Source of the DNA: Stentor roeselii
Lineage: Eukaryota > Ciliophora > Heterotrichea > Heterotrichida > Stentoridae
NCBI GenBank assembly: GCA_006503475.1
Contig: RSEH01000011.1
Location: 185,800 to 249,799 of the forward strand
Length of the DNA stretch: 64,000 nt
Reading direction: 5' to 3'
Shown: positions 47,509-62,100 of the stretch, piece by piece
Layout: every line of letters starts with the position of its first letter
How positions within the stretch are numbered: the stretch's first letter is position 1
Notes under the pieces: model-generated
What the model saw: the letters and a program-made list of their open reading frames with translations, nothing else
The model's database searches: none
What the model was told of the DNA's origin: nothing
Program-made: the position numbers and the translations under genes

Positions 47509-49760
47509 TTATAAGCGGAGGATGGTTCTAAGATATGCGTTTTTCCATATAAAGATGATGAAGTTTTTGGGTAGTAAGTCATTTATCAAATTTTTAGGGT
47601 TTTATATAAAATATTTGAATATATTGAGGCAGCTCTTATTAGGAAGGGGTATTTTGTGTAATGGCTTTTTAGAATATTGGCCTAGGTATCAGGCCAATAT
47701 TAAAAAAAATTGAGTGGTCACTAGATGGCTAAGAAATAAACTTGTAATGATTCTTTTCGTTTGTAGTCTAATCATAGTTCGAATTTCCTGTGATTAGTTT
47801 CATCTCTATCGTTTCCTGATTGAACGGTAATTAAACATATAAAATAAGCAAGTTCTTTTCCATAATGATGACGTTTTATTCATCTGAGCTGATGTTTTCG
47901 TAAGGCTTTACCTAACTAGTAGCATATAATTTAGATATGAAAGATAAATAAGTTATCAAGTTAAGTGCTCCCATAATAATTTCAAATGATTGAGACATTT
48001 AAATCTAATAATTTCTTATAATGATTATTTTTAGACAAGTTTTTTATCCAATCATTCATCAAATTTTATCTGTGTACTTCTCTACAATTATTCAAACTAT
48101 TTCATTTCAAAACTCTTCAATCTACTAATAATCATGAAATTATATTTATTAGTATATCTAGAAAATTCATCAATATAATTCTTAACTAATCCCTTGTAAT
48201 AATCATGTCTTTAAAGATTTTGTTAGTCTTGATAGTTTTTAGATTAGAAATACTTTGAATTATAGGAGAAGCAGTGTCGACTTAAAGCTTTAACCTTAGG
48301 ATTCAAATATGCTTGTACTAGCTTAGAATAGAATTGAAATCTTTTATTACTTTTAAGTTGTTGATCTTAAGTTTATTGAGTTAGAAATTGAGGAAATATT
48401 TATTAATTTTTATTTTGCAATCAATATTTTCAAATCTCTATCTTTAAACTTAGTCTGGAGTCTTCAATTACTATAACATGGTACACACATGATATATTTT
48501 CATTTACAAGAAATTATTTATTTTTAATCTACTTCAATGGTATCTTTAAAGTAATTTACAACTTGAACTTGAATTGTTGTGAATTGTTTATGAATAATTT
48601 CCTTAAAAGATCAGTATCGTGATTATCCATTCTTAAAAGCTGTTGATATTATTAAGACTTATTAAAAAATTTTATAGATTAGGTTTAGAAGATTAGGGAA
48701 ATTTAGATTTATAACTAATAAGTTTTTCATTCAGAACACTTAGAGTGAATGTTGATGAAGTCTATCCATATTGTATTATTTTAGGCTATCTTGATTTGAT
48801 TTGAGTTATAAATGGTTGAAGGAACCAAGAAATGAAAGCTCCTTTCTTAGCGAAAATATTTATACCAATTAAACATGATGATTTCTGATTGAAAGTTATC
48901 AGTATTCACAATAATGTTAAAGAAAAGTTACTGATATTTTAAGAATGCTAAGGCAGAATCATAAAGAAAATCTGATAAAAGAAATATAAATTGCTATCCT
49001 CTACACAAGATTTGATATGCTATATTAGCAAATACTATTAAAATAATATGCCAGATTCACAAAAATTTTAGCGTTTAAAGGAAAATCACTTTGAAAATTT
49101 TATGAAATCTAGTTACCTCTGGGAATTGAAAAACCAGAAAAAATTTTCAGCAGATATTAATTTTTTCTAATAAAAATTTCGTAAGATGGCCTTTCCTTGT
49201 TTTACCTAAAAAACTAGATGACAGTAGCACACTTTTAATTCTAAGTGCCTTCATATATCAAGACGTCATGGAGAATATTTTGTATTTTTTAAATTATCTA
49301 AGTTCAATCAATTTAAACTCAACTAGTATTAGATTGTTAAAGTTTAAGATGAAATAACTTCGAAATTTATAAGAAATAGACAATGATGAAATAGATTTTG
49401 ATATAAGAGGAAGAATATTTTTAAGTGCTTTTAACAACTTTATAAAAATTGTTCAAGGTCTTTATAATGAATAAGCTTTCATTACGATTGATTTCTTGCT
49501 CCGATCCAGTAGATAAATAACTTAAATAATTTTAGAATCAAAAACAATCCAAATCAATCAAATATAAGTCTTTAATTTATTTTATCTATTAAAAGTAGTT
49601 TATTCTCATATTCAGCTTGATTAACTCAAACTTTTTAAGTCTTGATGATTTTCTATAAGAATCCCCTGAAATTTTTTTTCTTCAATCTCTGAATATCTAG
49701 AAATAATCTCATATAAAATAATTGTTTAATTTCTTCATTTTTCAATAAAAGTTCCTATAA
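47509..49760. other. AT-rich gene-free region with a hairpin
   Basis: About 2.25 kb between the ABCG start and the broken polycystin gene. Stops in all frames. The hairpin at 47673-47701 is listed separately. No RNA gene was recognised. Confidence 0.6.
47673..47701. repeat. Perfect 11-bp inverted repeat (hairpin)
   Basis: AATATTGGCCT - AGGTATC - AGGCCAATATT: 11-bp arms, 7-base loop, perfectly complementary and followed by eight A. It could be an RNA hairpin, a processing signal or the end of a small mobile element. Nothing else supports a choice. Confidence 0.6.
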
Positions 49761-52700
49761 ATGAAATAAGGGGAATCTACAAGTAGATCTGAATTTGATA
49801 CTACAAAATTTTTTGACTCAAATGAGGAGCTTAAAAGCATTGATTCAATCAGAAATCTAACACTGGACAAATGTGACATAGAAGAGATAGAGAACGAGAT
49901 CATCCAGGCTTCGGCTTACTTTAAAGCAATTCTCGAGGACAAAGATATTGAAAATCATGCACTAGGGATTCCTTTTTTATTTTCAGTCTTTTTTATAGTC
50001 TTCTTGCTTAAAATTTTTAGAGTGTCTTACTTGTACGGTGTTTAAAGCACTACTTCCTCTCTGATGAGCACAGATGAAACTGGCTTTGAGATCAAGACTA
50101 TTGAAGACATAGATCTTTACATAAGAGATAAAGTTTTCAATACTTTTCAGTCAGAATCAACGAACCACTTTTATATTTCCACCGTTGGGCTGAAGCTCAC
50201 ATTGAGAAAATCTAAGATTATAAAAAATCCTTACTTTGAATACCCCGAGTATGTGAGTAAATATCAAGAAGGAGCTAACGGAAGAACTTCAAATTTTTAT
50301 ATATGGGACTACGACTCCAAAGAAGAAGCATTTTCTGAGTATTTTACCGGATTATCCCTTAATGATTCCCTTGTTAAGTGGAGACAAATGAAGCCATTCT
50401 GGCTGGATATTGAGACCTTTATTTCACTTGACATTCAGTTAGTGACTCACTGCAGAAATACTTTAACTACTTCATATTTCTTGAAAAGAATCACTTTCAA
50501 AAGCTCTGGAAAGTTTGAGTTTGAAGAGTTTTGTCAAGGGTTTAGCCCAGAGATTTACTAATATTCAGGTGAAAAGTTTACTTCAATCATTATTATTTTT
50601 ACTTTTCTAACTATCTTATATATAATTCAGTTAGTCAAGTTTTTAAGGACATACTGGTTGATATGTAAAAGGCTTATAACAAAGTTTGAATTAAAACTCA
50701 ATTTATACGACTATCTTGAGCTATTTTGTATTTGTTGTGTTACGATAACTTTCGCTTTATTCATAAAACTCAACCTTGCATTGAGTAGTGACTATTTTCT
50801 ACCTTTAAGTAATAATCGTTTAGATGGTTTAATCGACCATTTATCCGAATATCGAGACTTTACTCGAATATCTTCATTAGCTTGCCTTTTCAGCATATAT
50901 AGACTGGTAGCTTCAATGAAAATCCAGTTCCCATCATTTGCAGTATTATTTGAAACAATAAAACTCTCGAAAAATGACATAGTTAATATCTGCTTCATTA
51001 GTTCCATTCTGTTTTGCGGTTTCTTTATTTCAGCTCACGTAGCGTATGGAGTTCATGCTGAAAGGTTCAGTACTTTATAAATCGCTTCAATAGAATATTT
51101 CAAGACCATGACAGGAAATATTGAATTTAATTACTGCGAAGAATCATCATGTACAGTGATTACTCTAATAAGCATGCTATTTGTTATTGTATTTTACTTC
51201 GTTTTAACCAATTTACTCTATGCTGTGACAATCAGTACTTTTTACTTCATTAATACTCAAGATCAACTTTTAATTGCTGCTAAAACTTAACTGATACTAG
51301 GAAGGACCAAGGAGTTGTTAAAGATAATCATCGGCTTTTTAAAGTTCAACAATAGATCTCAAATTTATAAAAAGCTGAAGAATATATCAAACTCAGAGAA
51401 GAGAATTCATTTTGCAATAAAAATAGAGAAAAAATAAAAAATATTGAAAGTTTCATTAAGGGACAAATTAATATCAGTTTCATACAGAAGTTTAAGTTAA
51501 ATTTGAGCAGTTTGAAGACATTTTTATATGAATCAAATTTGGTCAATCAAGAGGAATATATTGAAAATTTTAAAAAGTAAATTAGAAAAATTTTAACTAA
51601 AGAAAAAGTTGATACAAAAATTCAACAGTTAAGAGAATTTGATGTTGAATATAACTTCAGAATAATTAGGGGATTGTTTTGTTATATTTTACTTATTTTT
51701 TTCTTTTTGTATACAGTTATATCGTTTTTAAGCATAAAGAATTCTTATGGAATAAGAAAAATCAATAACAAATGCACAATTGATACCATTTTCAAATATA
51801 ATTCCTCGAAAAATCTTGGAAAAATAAATAACATATTTAATATGACTGAAGAACTAGTTACCTCACTATTAACTTCTCAATGTAATTCCCAAAATTTCCT
51901 CTATTTAAACAATACTATTCAAATCACAGCCCAGTTTTATACTCAATTAAACAACACAAACCACTTTTTCAAATCAATTTTTCCTGAATACACTACAGGA
52001 TCATTAAATTTTTCAGCATTCCGAAGAAAAAATACGATTTTTTTTATAATCAATACCCTGAAGGAAATCAAAATACTTATAAATTAGGAGGAGGATTGTC
52101 CTACACGTTTAATGATTTAGGCTATGCTCAAAGTTTATTTGGTTTAATGAAACTCGATGATATTTTAAATAATTGCAAATTATTTGCTATTGAATGGGTA
52201 ACAACTAATCCAAATCTCAACTACATCACATATAATTCCGTATTGTTTACGATAGGAATTGATCAATTTATTAAGGCCGATATTGATTCTGTCCTTATTG
52301 GTCCCTTTTTCATACAAATCATAATGACCCAATTACTGCTTGTAGTTTAATTAGTTTTGTACTTTGTTGTTATTTTTTTATCACTAATTTGATCGATATC
52401 GGTCAATTGTGGAGGTCTCTTAATGTAGAAATACTTGAAGATGAAAGAAAGAAATATAAATTAAATCAAATTATTGATAAAATCTGTGGATCAAAACAAA
52501 ATGATTTAAACTCTCACGTTGATGCTTATTATTTCTCTAAAATAAAAAAAACAATTAAAAATATATTTAAGTATTCTTTCCAATTCGCTAAACTGATTTT
52601 CATTTATTTCTTTCCTATGCCTTTTAACCTTCTTGAAGCTATATCAATTGTTCTAACATTTGTGACTTTAATCAATATATTATATGCGAAGTTTTCCATA

Positions 52701-54197
52701 TTTGAAATAAATAATGTGAATGATGCTTCTTTTGTAGCTGATTACATTAATTATATCAAAACATTAGCCGGTCTAAATTCGATGATTCTATTGATTCAAC
52801 TTCCCTCATATCTTCAAATATTTTCACGGATATCGTATTTAATATCAATGATAATGAGTGCAAGGCTAGACTTCATATTTTTCATGATTATGTATTTTAT
52901 TATTTTGTTCTCTTATATTTTTTCTGGTTATATTCTCCTAGGCAACTTTCACAGCGGCTATTCCATGATTCAAATATCACTATTTTCCACCTATTTCATG
53001 CAATTTGGTGAGTACAACCAAGAAGATTACTATAGAGCTGATCGTGTATTTAGCATTCTTTACATCTTCTTGTATATATCGATATTTGTATTTTTTTTAA
53101 CAACTATGTTCACTGCTATTTTTTCAGAGAATTATGTGGAAGACATACATATATACAAAATGTCAACATTTGAAAAGATCAAAAGAACAATTTTTTCGAG
53201 ATGGGAAGGAAAAAAAGTAATTTTTTTGCCATCAGTCAAGGAAGAAGAGCAAGAAAACTCAATTCCTTCAATTGACCGAATTGTTCTCTCTAAAGATAAT
53301 GAAAATATTTATAATCTAAAAGAAGTTTATAAAGGAAATATAGATGAAGTCAGTTATTTTTCAGCATTACAAAAGCATTTAACCTTAAAAAATTTCAAGC
53401 TAACGATTTCATCTATAGAAAATGATTTTAAAATCAAATATTATAACTTCTGTCTTCTATCTTACATCAATTTGCATATTTGGAAAGAATCATTGAAAGA
53501 AGAAAAGGAAGAAATTTGGAATGCTCTTTCAATTCAATATAACGATCAAATATTATTAACAATAGATGAATTTCCAGCGATCAAGGGAAACCAAAAATTA
53601 ACGAAAAAATTTTCAGATTTACAAGAGATACTATGGAAAAGTTTGACTTTGCAAGAAAAAATTGAAATTTGGAGTGGGAACTTGTGCAATTTAGCAAGAG
53701 TCTTTATTTGGAATATAGAAGATAATCAAGAAAGTTTTTTTGAAGGCTGGGAAACTAGCAAGACAAAAGAAAGGATTGAAAAAGTAAAGAAATTTATACA
53801 GTGTGAAGGTATTCAGCAAGATCTATGGAAATCACTTCCCCGTTATTCAAGCATCAAGTTGAATCTTCTGCTAAGCTTGAAAGAAAAATTGCATACGGAT
53901 TGGGCTATGTATCTTTGCATTTTAGATGCAGTAGATAGTCCAATATTCATTGAAATGATTTAGGAAAAATTAGAAGAGATTCTTGATAATGCTATTTATA
54001 CTGCCAATTTTAAAATTTGTGAAGATCAAGGTGAAAAACGGAAATTTGAGAAAATTACAGAACTTAAAATTTCAGCCTTAACAGAATGCACATCATTGAC
54101 TGATTACAAGATCTACGTTCACTCTAAACTGAAACAGAAACTAAAGAAAAGAAAAGTAGTTATAGGAAAAAAATTAATAGGTAGTAAACTATTTTAA
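49761..54197 (+). pseudogene. Broken gene for a tandem (two-module) polycystin/PKD-type cation channel
   Basis: About 1479 codons in pieces. Module 1 is in one frame from ATG 49761: TM1, polycystin ectodomain (STVGLKLTLRKSKI, about 50160), TM2-6 and the pore/TM6 run MTGNIEFNYCEE...FVLTNLLYAVTIS. Module 2 follows: TM1 (LFCYILLIFFFLYTVISF), ectodomain (YTTGSLNFSAFRRKN), IEWVTTNPNLNYITYNSVLF as in PKD 'YNPNVNLF', spans, pore (STYFMQFGEYNQ) and TM6. In-frame stops: TAA at 49767, 50043, 50559, 51078, 51288, 51578, 52348 and TAG at 53961. Frame changes near 51360, 52040 and 52375. The end is TAA at 54195-54197, followed by TGA. Polycystins conduct Ca2+/Na+ and in cilia act in sensing. This copy is probably nonfunctional unless stops are decoded. 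Confidence 0.8.
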
Positions 54198-56169
54198 TGA
54201 GTATAGATATGATAGTCTCGAGGATATAAGTCACCCTAACTGATTTTTTATCAGTTCTCATACATTCATTTGTGATTTATGCTATAGTCTTTTTCAAACC
54301 CTAAAGAGAAAATCAGCGTTGATATTTGAAAAAGAATTAATTGAATGCTTAAATCCTAAATTGAGATTGATTCAAATATTTTCATTATGTATTAAAAATC
54401 AATTTTATTTTTTTATTTAAGTGAATGTGCTATAATAATCAAAACATAAAAATATTTGAACTAGGAATTATCTTCTGGAAAAAATTTCGAGTATGTATAG
54501 TTAATACAATCATCACCTATTTAAAGCAAACTTTTCTATGATTGTCATATACAACCATTTTTCAAATAATTTAACTCAATCAAATCCTTAATTTTTATTA
54601 TTCCTTATGATCTTAAGAAACTGATTAGTAAAGTCGGATCATGCATATAAAAAATTAATTTGAGACGCTTGAAAAAATGAAAATTTGGTCTAGCCTTACT
54701 AAACTATCACAGTAGTAAACCTTTACAAATCATTTCATAAAATAAGAATTATGGTATAGTATTTCATAATCTTATAATAGCCTAAGCGAGTTTATTTATA
54801 AGTTTTCTTTCCATCTATTTCTTTACTACAAAAAAAATGTCAAAGAGTAAATAAAATGAGTCTTAAAATTTAATTTGGCTACCTTTCGCTTGTAGTAGTG
54901 CTATTTGGTTTGGTAATCATTATTGTTCAAACTGTACATCAGGTTAAAACTTTTGAGTAAAAAATGCGCATCACGGAGTATCATTCAGGATAACCATAAA
55001 CTGAATAGCTGATAGCCACGATAATGCCATTAACTTAATACAGAATTTTATTTAGATATTGAGTTTTTAATATAAGATAATAATATTAGGCATTATTTAT
55101 TATTACATAAAAGATAGTCGTGATAGCTTGATATCATTTAAAATAGGCTTGATTGATGCTAATTTTTCAATAGATTAATGCAATTATATATTTGAATGAG
55201 ACTAAGGAAACGAAAATATATACTAAGTAGATTTTCACTTACTTTTCGATTGGCTTGAAGATAATTTGAGATTTTCGGATCTTAAAAATTAAGTGAAAAA
55301 GTCTTAGAGGAATATTGATGAACATAAAATAGAATTTATAGATTGAGGTACGTAAAATTTCTTAGGTAATTGGATATTTTATTTATGGAATTTATGAGCA
55401 TTTTCGATGAAAGTATTATTTCAATGAAATGAAAATATCTGAGCTATCTTGATTATTTCTGTTTGAGATCTGAGATTAAATCTGCATAATATTTAATTGG
55501 GACTCTTTGCTAATTTTGATATTTTGGTAATAAATAGGTTTCAATTTTTAAATATAAGATATATATAAAGATTCTTTAATCATGCTTATGATATAACCTA
55601 TTGAAATATCTATAAATTGTTAAGTCTTAAATAAATCATATGCTATACAGTTTAAATTTATTGAATTATCCTAAAATCATAAGACTTTTTAAGTATTTAA
55701 TGCAAAATATTCTTTATCAATTATAAATTTTGAGTTTAACTAAAAAATAATTCACCAAGATTTATGTTTTTATTTTGAATTTCAATTTTTCTAATAAAAT
55801 ATTAAAGATTATAAACAAGTTTTCAAAGATATCTCACAGATTCTTACTTTAGATCTGTAAATGAAATTAATTAAAATAAATTTTTTTAATCGTAAATTCA
55901 TGAGAATCAATTAATTTATTCCTTTTACTGGTCATGATCTAACCGGTGATATAGAAACTTTAAAGCTATATAGTTATAGATTATAAGTTGCTTAAAGATC
56001 TATATGCTAAGTGAAGCCAACTTTTTACTCAGTTTAATATCTTAGCTCAGTTTATATTCAATTTATTAATTATGTTCATTCATATTATTTCTATACTGAT
56101 TTGGATAAAAATACTAGTCTTACATATCTGATAATTCTTAAAAAATTTTAACTAAGCTTTTATCTTATT
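54198..56169. other. AT-rich gene-free region
   Basis: About 2 kb between the broken polycystin gene and the 3' end of the giant membrane protein. No open frame, RNA gene or repeat was recognised. Confidence 0.6.
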
Positions 56170-59100
56170 CTAAGTTACGTTGTTCTCTTCAGGTGTAGTA
56201 TTCTTTTTGAAAAAATCTTCATGATTAATTCTTTGTTGAGTATTATCATAGTTCGTGACTATGGAAAGATTTTTCTTAGACCTCCTTTCTTTAATCCAGA
56301 TAATTAATTTATTAAATATCAAGAGTAAAGCAAATATGATATTGATAAGCAAAGCTCCGATAATAATATAGATGCAATTCAAAGTCAATGATTCCTTGTT
56401 GAAAGCTAGATCTGATATAAATGGTAATGATAGAAATATGTAAAAAGCAAGAAGAAGTAACTCACTAACAAATATGTATATTTGAATGATTTTATTGATA
56501 TAAGGTTTAGCTCCGATTATATAGATCAATATCTAATTATTGATTACTCCCATTGAAAAGATAGAACTAACACTCACTTGGAGGGCAGGATGCTCAGCAA
56601 AAATAATCAAAATAGCTATAATTGATCTTCTGGCTATAAATATAATATAATAAATTCCTTGTGTCGATGATTCTTTGAATTCAGAAAAAAAAGTTTCATA
56701 CATTTGAAGCAATCGTGATAATCTTTCACTAGATAGACCCTTTTTCTTTAAAATCAGTACCACAAGATAAAGACTCAAAAGTATTTGTATAAGCTAAATA
56801 AGAATTACCAAAAAAATGAAACAAACTGTTACGTCTGCTATTTTAAGGCCTGACATTCTATCAAATGTAGTCAGTCCTATTAATGAATTAATACAAACTT
56901 CAAAAAAGCTTTGAATAAAAATTCTTATAAAAATTCTGTACTTATATGCGCTTTTCATTTCAGTTACCTTTGAATTGATTAAGGCATATTTTGTTTTAGG
57001 TATAAGAAAAGTGAACGGCATCGAAGCCAGAAACAGCAAAAGAATACTTAAGTTAACTCCTGAGTTCTTCAAAAACAAATCTGATCGATAGCCATAATCA
57101 ATAAATTTTCGTTTCAAGGGTCTGGTGTTGGTTTCTGTTATGAAGTGATTCGCCAAATTTGGAAATTGAGATTGAATCTGGATGGAATTTAAAAATTGGA
57201 GTAATTCAGGATCAAAATCAAAATCATACATCGCAACATAGGAGTACATCTCAACGTTTGTTAAAGTACTAAAAAGAAACGAAGGGTCAGACATAAGCAC
57301 AGCACTCCCAATAGAAGACCCTATAGCAACTGAGGCTGCAAAGCCAGATACACTTTTAGCTCCTTCAATGGCACTTTGAATGGCACTTTCTTCCTCAAAA
57401 AAAAGAGAGATTGTTAGGCTTTCTGTTAAGAGTATTGAATTCTTCACTGATACTATTTGGTTTTTGAAAATGATGTGAAGCTTGTCTCCTTCTTTTATTT
57501 TTCTGTTAAAATTGCAAAGAATAAAGCATTCAGACCTGTCTTTTTGTTCTATTTCAAACTCAGCAGGATTAGAATTGATAAAAATGCCAATATCTTCAGT
57601 TTTCAATTCTTGAATTAAAGCTTCAGTAAACAAAATCTTGGCCTTATTTTTAAAATCGATAGAAACTAGCGCAGAAAACTTTTGCCTTTTACAGACTTTA
57701 TCGAGATAATATCCGAAGTTGCATACACATTCAGAGTTGATATTGATCGAACTGTCATTGACACAAGTTAAGCACTTAAGTTCAGAGAGGCAGGTTTTGC
57801 AGAGTCCTTTGCACGGAGTGCATATTTTAGCATTTTTATCGTAATAGACTTCGTTTTCACATTTAATGCATGAACTGTTGATCAGCTGGTAGCCTTCATT
57901 GCAATCGGTGCAGGAGTATTTTTCGAAGTTTGAACAGTTCAAACAGTTTTGGTCTTGGCAAAGGTTGCAAGATTGATTATTTCGACAACCAGATGTGCAA
58001 CTTTCCAAACAACTGGCACATGTTTCAAGGGATTTGAATGACGTTAAGTTGCAGGAGGATATGCATGAACCATCTAAAAGACAAACTGAGCAGGTTTCGC
58101 ATTCGCCTGGATAAACTAAGCTCTCGATATTAGGCTCGTATATATAAAATTCAAGAGAATACAAAAAGCCTTGAAAGCTGTTGGAAGAGTTCTCATAACT
58201 AGCAATGAAAAAAGAAGAATTGAGGTAATCTTTGAAAGGATTCAAAGTGAATGACTTTCGAGGAGCATCTATTTTGTTTATTTTTGCTTGAAAATCTGTA
58301 AATACTCCGTAGTCGACAACTAGAAGAAAGTGACTCCATTCTTTGACTACAACTCGAATGCTATTTCGGTAATATAGTTCTTCATTGAACATCCAAAAGT
58401 CAGCCATAATTATCAGACCTTTAAAGAAATAACTGAAGTTGAGAGTTCCATTATAAAAGTGCCGAAAGATCATAAAGTCACTTATCTCAGGAAGTATCCA
58501 AAAAGAAATGCAAAATCTAGGCCCGAAGAGTACTTGCTTGTCAAGACTTGTAAATTGAAGAAAAGATTGATTTCCATCAAAGTAAAGACCTCTTTCATAT
58601 GCAGGAATAGGGTCATGCTCATCAGCCTGAAAATAAAATTTCTCAGAAACCCCAGTAAGTGCCTTCACTTTATTAATCTCGTCAATGAAAACTCCAGTGA
58701 TCTCTTTGAATCTGAACCTGACATAAGGACTACTTAAGTATTTTTCAAGGCATTTCCCGTCACTTGGTCGATACCCAAGAGGACAAACGTTAGTACAAAA
58801 TCCAGCCAACATTTTAGATTCTTCAAAACACTCTAAACACTGAAAGTAATTCGGTCCTGAACATTCGGAGCAAGACTCTTCACAGCTAAGACAGTAAAAC
58901 ATCGATTCATCCCAGTAAGTTTTCGAACCGCATTCGCAAGAATAATTTTTTAACAACAAGTTAGCTTTGCAGGTTAGGCATTGATTTGGAGCAGTTCCAT
59001 TGCAAGTATCGCATCGCTTAAAACAAGTACTGCAGGTAAATCCTGTTCGGTAATATCCTGAATCGCATATGCACTGGTTATCTTCAGTTAAACTAGCATG

Positions 59101-62100
59101 AACCACACAGTCAGTACAGTTATTTTCTTGGTAATCGTTGCATCTCATGCAACTTATATCACAGCTGTTGCAGAAAGTTGAATTCAATTGGTAAAATCTC
59201 AAATTACATTCGCAGGAGCCGTTTAAAACCTTTGAATTATTGGCACAAATGCTGCAATGAGTTGAGTTTAGACAAGTTTTGCAAAGATTTGTACAATTTT
59301 CACAATACCCTGTGGATTGATTCCAATAAGTGAAATCAGGGCAGTCACAGGAACCCGTAGAGTTATTTAAAATTGAGTTTGTCAAACATTCACTGCATTT
59401 TGAGGTAAAAGATTCGCAGGTTTTACACTTCATGTCGTTGCAAAGAATACAATCGCCGGTTCTAACGCAGGTCTCACACTTCGAATCACAGGGTATGCAA
59501 GAGCCTTTAAAGAAATATCCGAAGTCGCAATCCCATTTTTGAAGACCGTGTAAGCTATCTGATAGTGATTTCACCGCAAGATCAGATATTATTCCTGAAT
59601 ATATGTCTAAATTATATAGGAAACCCTGAAATCCATCACTTAAATTAGATCCTATCATGATTGCATGTGGGTTAGGATTGTAAAATAAGTAATATTTATA
59701 AACAAATTCTTGTTTGAACTTATCTATATATAAAGTTATAATAAAATTCCCATGAATATCTCTATTAAATATCAAGGTAAATGCTCTCCAAGCTTTCACA
59801 TGATATATATTTATAATTGTATAATATTGTTCATATGAATTCGCAAATCTTCTCAACTCATAAAAAATAGTGCCATTACTAAACCATTTCAAGTTCCCGG
59901 TTGAAAAAACTAAGCCATGCGATTCAACTTTTATGAAAAAACTGAAAATGCTTCTTATTGGAAGTGTTAAATTTGGCCCTTTAACAAAGCTTGAATTCTT
60001 GAAATAATATCCTCTATGACATGCTGGCTTTGGATGAGTTTCGTTAGCTCTTGTAATATTCTGTTCATCAGATCCAAATATTACTGCTGTATTACTAAAT
60101 TTATCGAATGTTGGACTATGAATATTCAAAAATAAAAGGGAAAATATGGTACTATTCATCTGAAAACATTGATTGCTTATATTACTATAACCATTTGGGC
60201 ATTTTTCTACACAGATATTATCATAAAGATAGCGGGAGGAATTACAACTAAGGCATTTAAAAAAATAAGGTCCATAGCAATCAAGGCATTCATTTTCACA
60301 GCAGGTTTTATCTCTTAAAGTTAGTCCAGCAGCGCAAGACCCATCAGACGGAGTATTAACCAAACAGATTCCTGTGTAGTTTTGATAGCAAGACACACAA
60401 GTAGTTATACTGCACTTTCTACAACTTGCCCAACTTGCACAACCATAAGAACAATTTGTATTACAAGGTAAGCATAAATTCTCCCAAATATTAAAGTATT
60501 CATTATTCATGCAGGATAGAAGGCAATTAGTTGTATTATCTGAGCAAGCTAAAGTTCTATTCATGATTGAAAAAGTGAATTCATATTGCCAAAGGTCCAT
60601 GCTGTAAATATAACCTTTAAAGCACTTCTCTTTAAGTAGATCACATCCAATCGTTATGTCACCTACACTGTCATAAAAAGCGTATCCATCTAATGAATAT
60701 AAATCTTTAAGACTATCACCGAAGTATCTAGAGACTGTTGTTTTTGAACCTTCTAATTTCACAGAAAAAGCAAAAAAACTCCACATCTTATCATTTTTTA
60801 TAGAACTATCTGTAAGGACTACTCTACTTTCTTCTCTATTGGATAACTGTATCATGATAAAGCCAGATGGATTTACTTCGAGATTTTTTGATCCATAAAG
60901 TGGAAATGTATTCATTCTAAATATCCAGAATGCTATTGTGAATGAATGATTTAAGAAAACTTTATTCTTGTTTGTTAAGTACCCTATTCCATTAAAGTAA
61001 TAACCTCGCATTCTCATTGGTGTTGGACTTGTTTCGTTTCCATCAGAGATATTTGAGTCAATAGGCCAATCAAAATATTGATTATTTTTAATATAAGACC
61101 CAAAATCAATATAAATCGATTTTTCTGGATTATTATTAGGAGTTGTCTTGATAATGCATACTCCATTTGAATTTTCGAACTCAGGTTCGCACTGAGCGCA
61201 GTTAAATCGATCTCCATAATTACAATTTTTTGCTAGAATGCAAGGATGGTTTACAGATATTTTACAGTTGTCACAATCTTCATATGCATACCCAGTGCAG
61301 GAAGTGCAATTTTCAGAATAGCAAGCTTTTCCATTTCCAAATGCACAAGGTGGCCAAGTAGAATTAGAAGGGCACTCATTGCAAATTCCCTGAAAATAGT
61401 ATTGAGTTCCATTACATTTATTTAGATATAGGTTAAAATCAGTCGAAGCTATATCATTAATGATAAGAAAATAATAAATAAACCCTGCGAATCCATTATT
61501 TTCCTTTCCAAATGAATAAATATTATCATTTGATGAAGGCCTGAATTCTGACTGATATTCGATTTTATATGAAGCTAATGAAATTATGAATTTACTTTTG
61601 CCTTGATATGAGTTTAGAGAAAGTTGAATCCAAGAGTTATAGTGAAAGTCATAAATGGCTTGAAAACCACATGTTGAAGAACCACAAGTCCAGTATTTGA
61701 AATTCACCATTGAATTAATGGCTTCTATCTCAAATATAATTTCTGTTCCATTTTTAATCGTGAAAATAGTCCCTGGCGAAATTATCCTGATTACTATCCC
61801 TATACCAAAGTTAGGAGCCAATACTGGTTTTGACCTCGCTATCAATTGACTAGTACTAGTGAAGTAAAATCCTCTATCTTTGGTTGGAGTAGGTCCAGTC
61901 TTATCTGTAAAGAAAGACTGCTGCTTAGGATGAGCAAAGCCATTGATTTCATTTCGATAGAAATTCAAGGCCTTATTAAATTCAAGCAAAAACAAGGTTT
62001 TGATGCTTTTATTGTCATCACATTTAAAAGTACTCTGATTCTGGTAGAAGTGCTCAGGACACACATCTAAACAGTTAGTCCCTCCATAGTTATATTTGTT

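Noticed and set aside
50043-50045. 15-mer gtacggtgtttaaag spanning a TAA in the polycystin gene, as a possible intron
   Set aside because: It lacks the GTAA start, the A at position 10 and the TAG end, and the other in-frame stops of this gene have no 15-nt GT...AG around them. It therefore does not explain the pattern.
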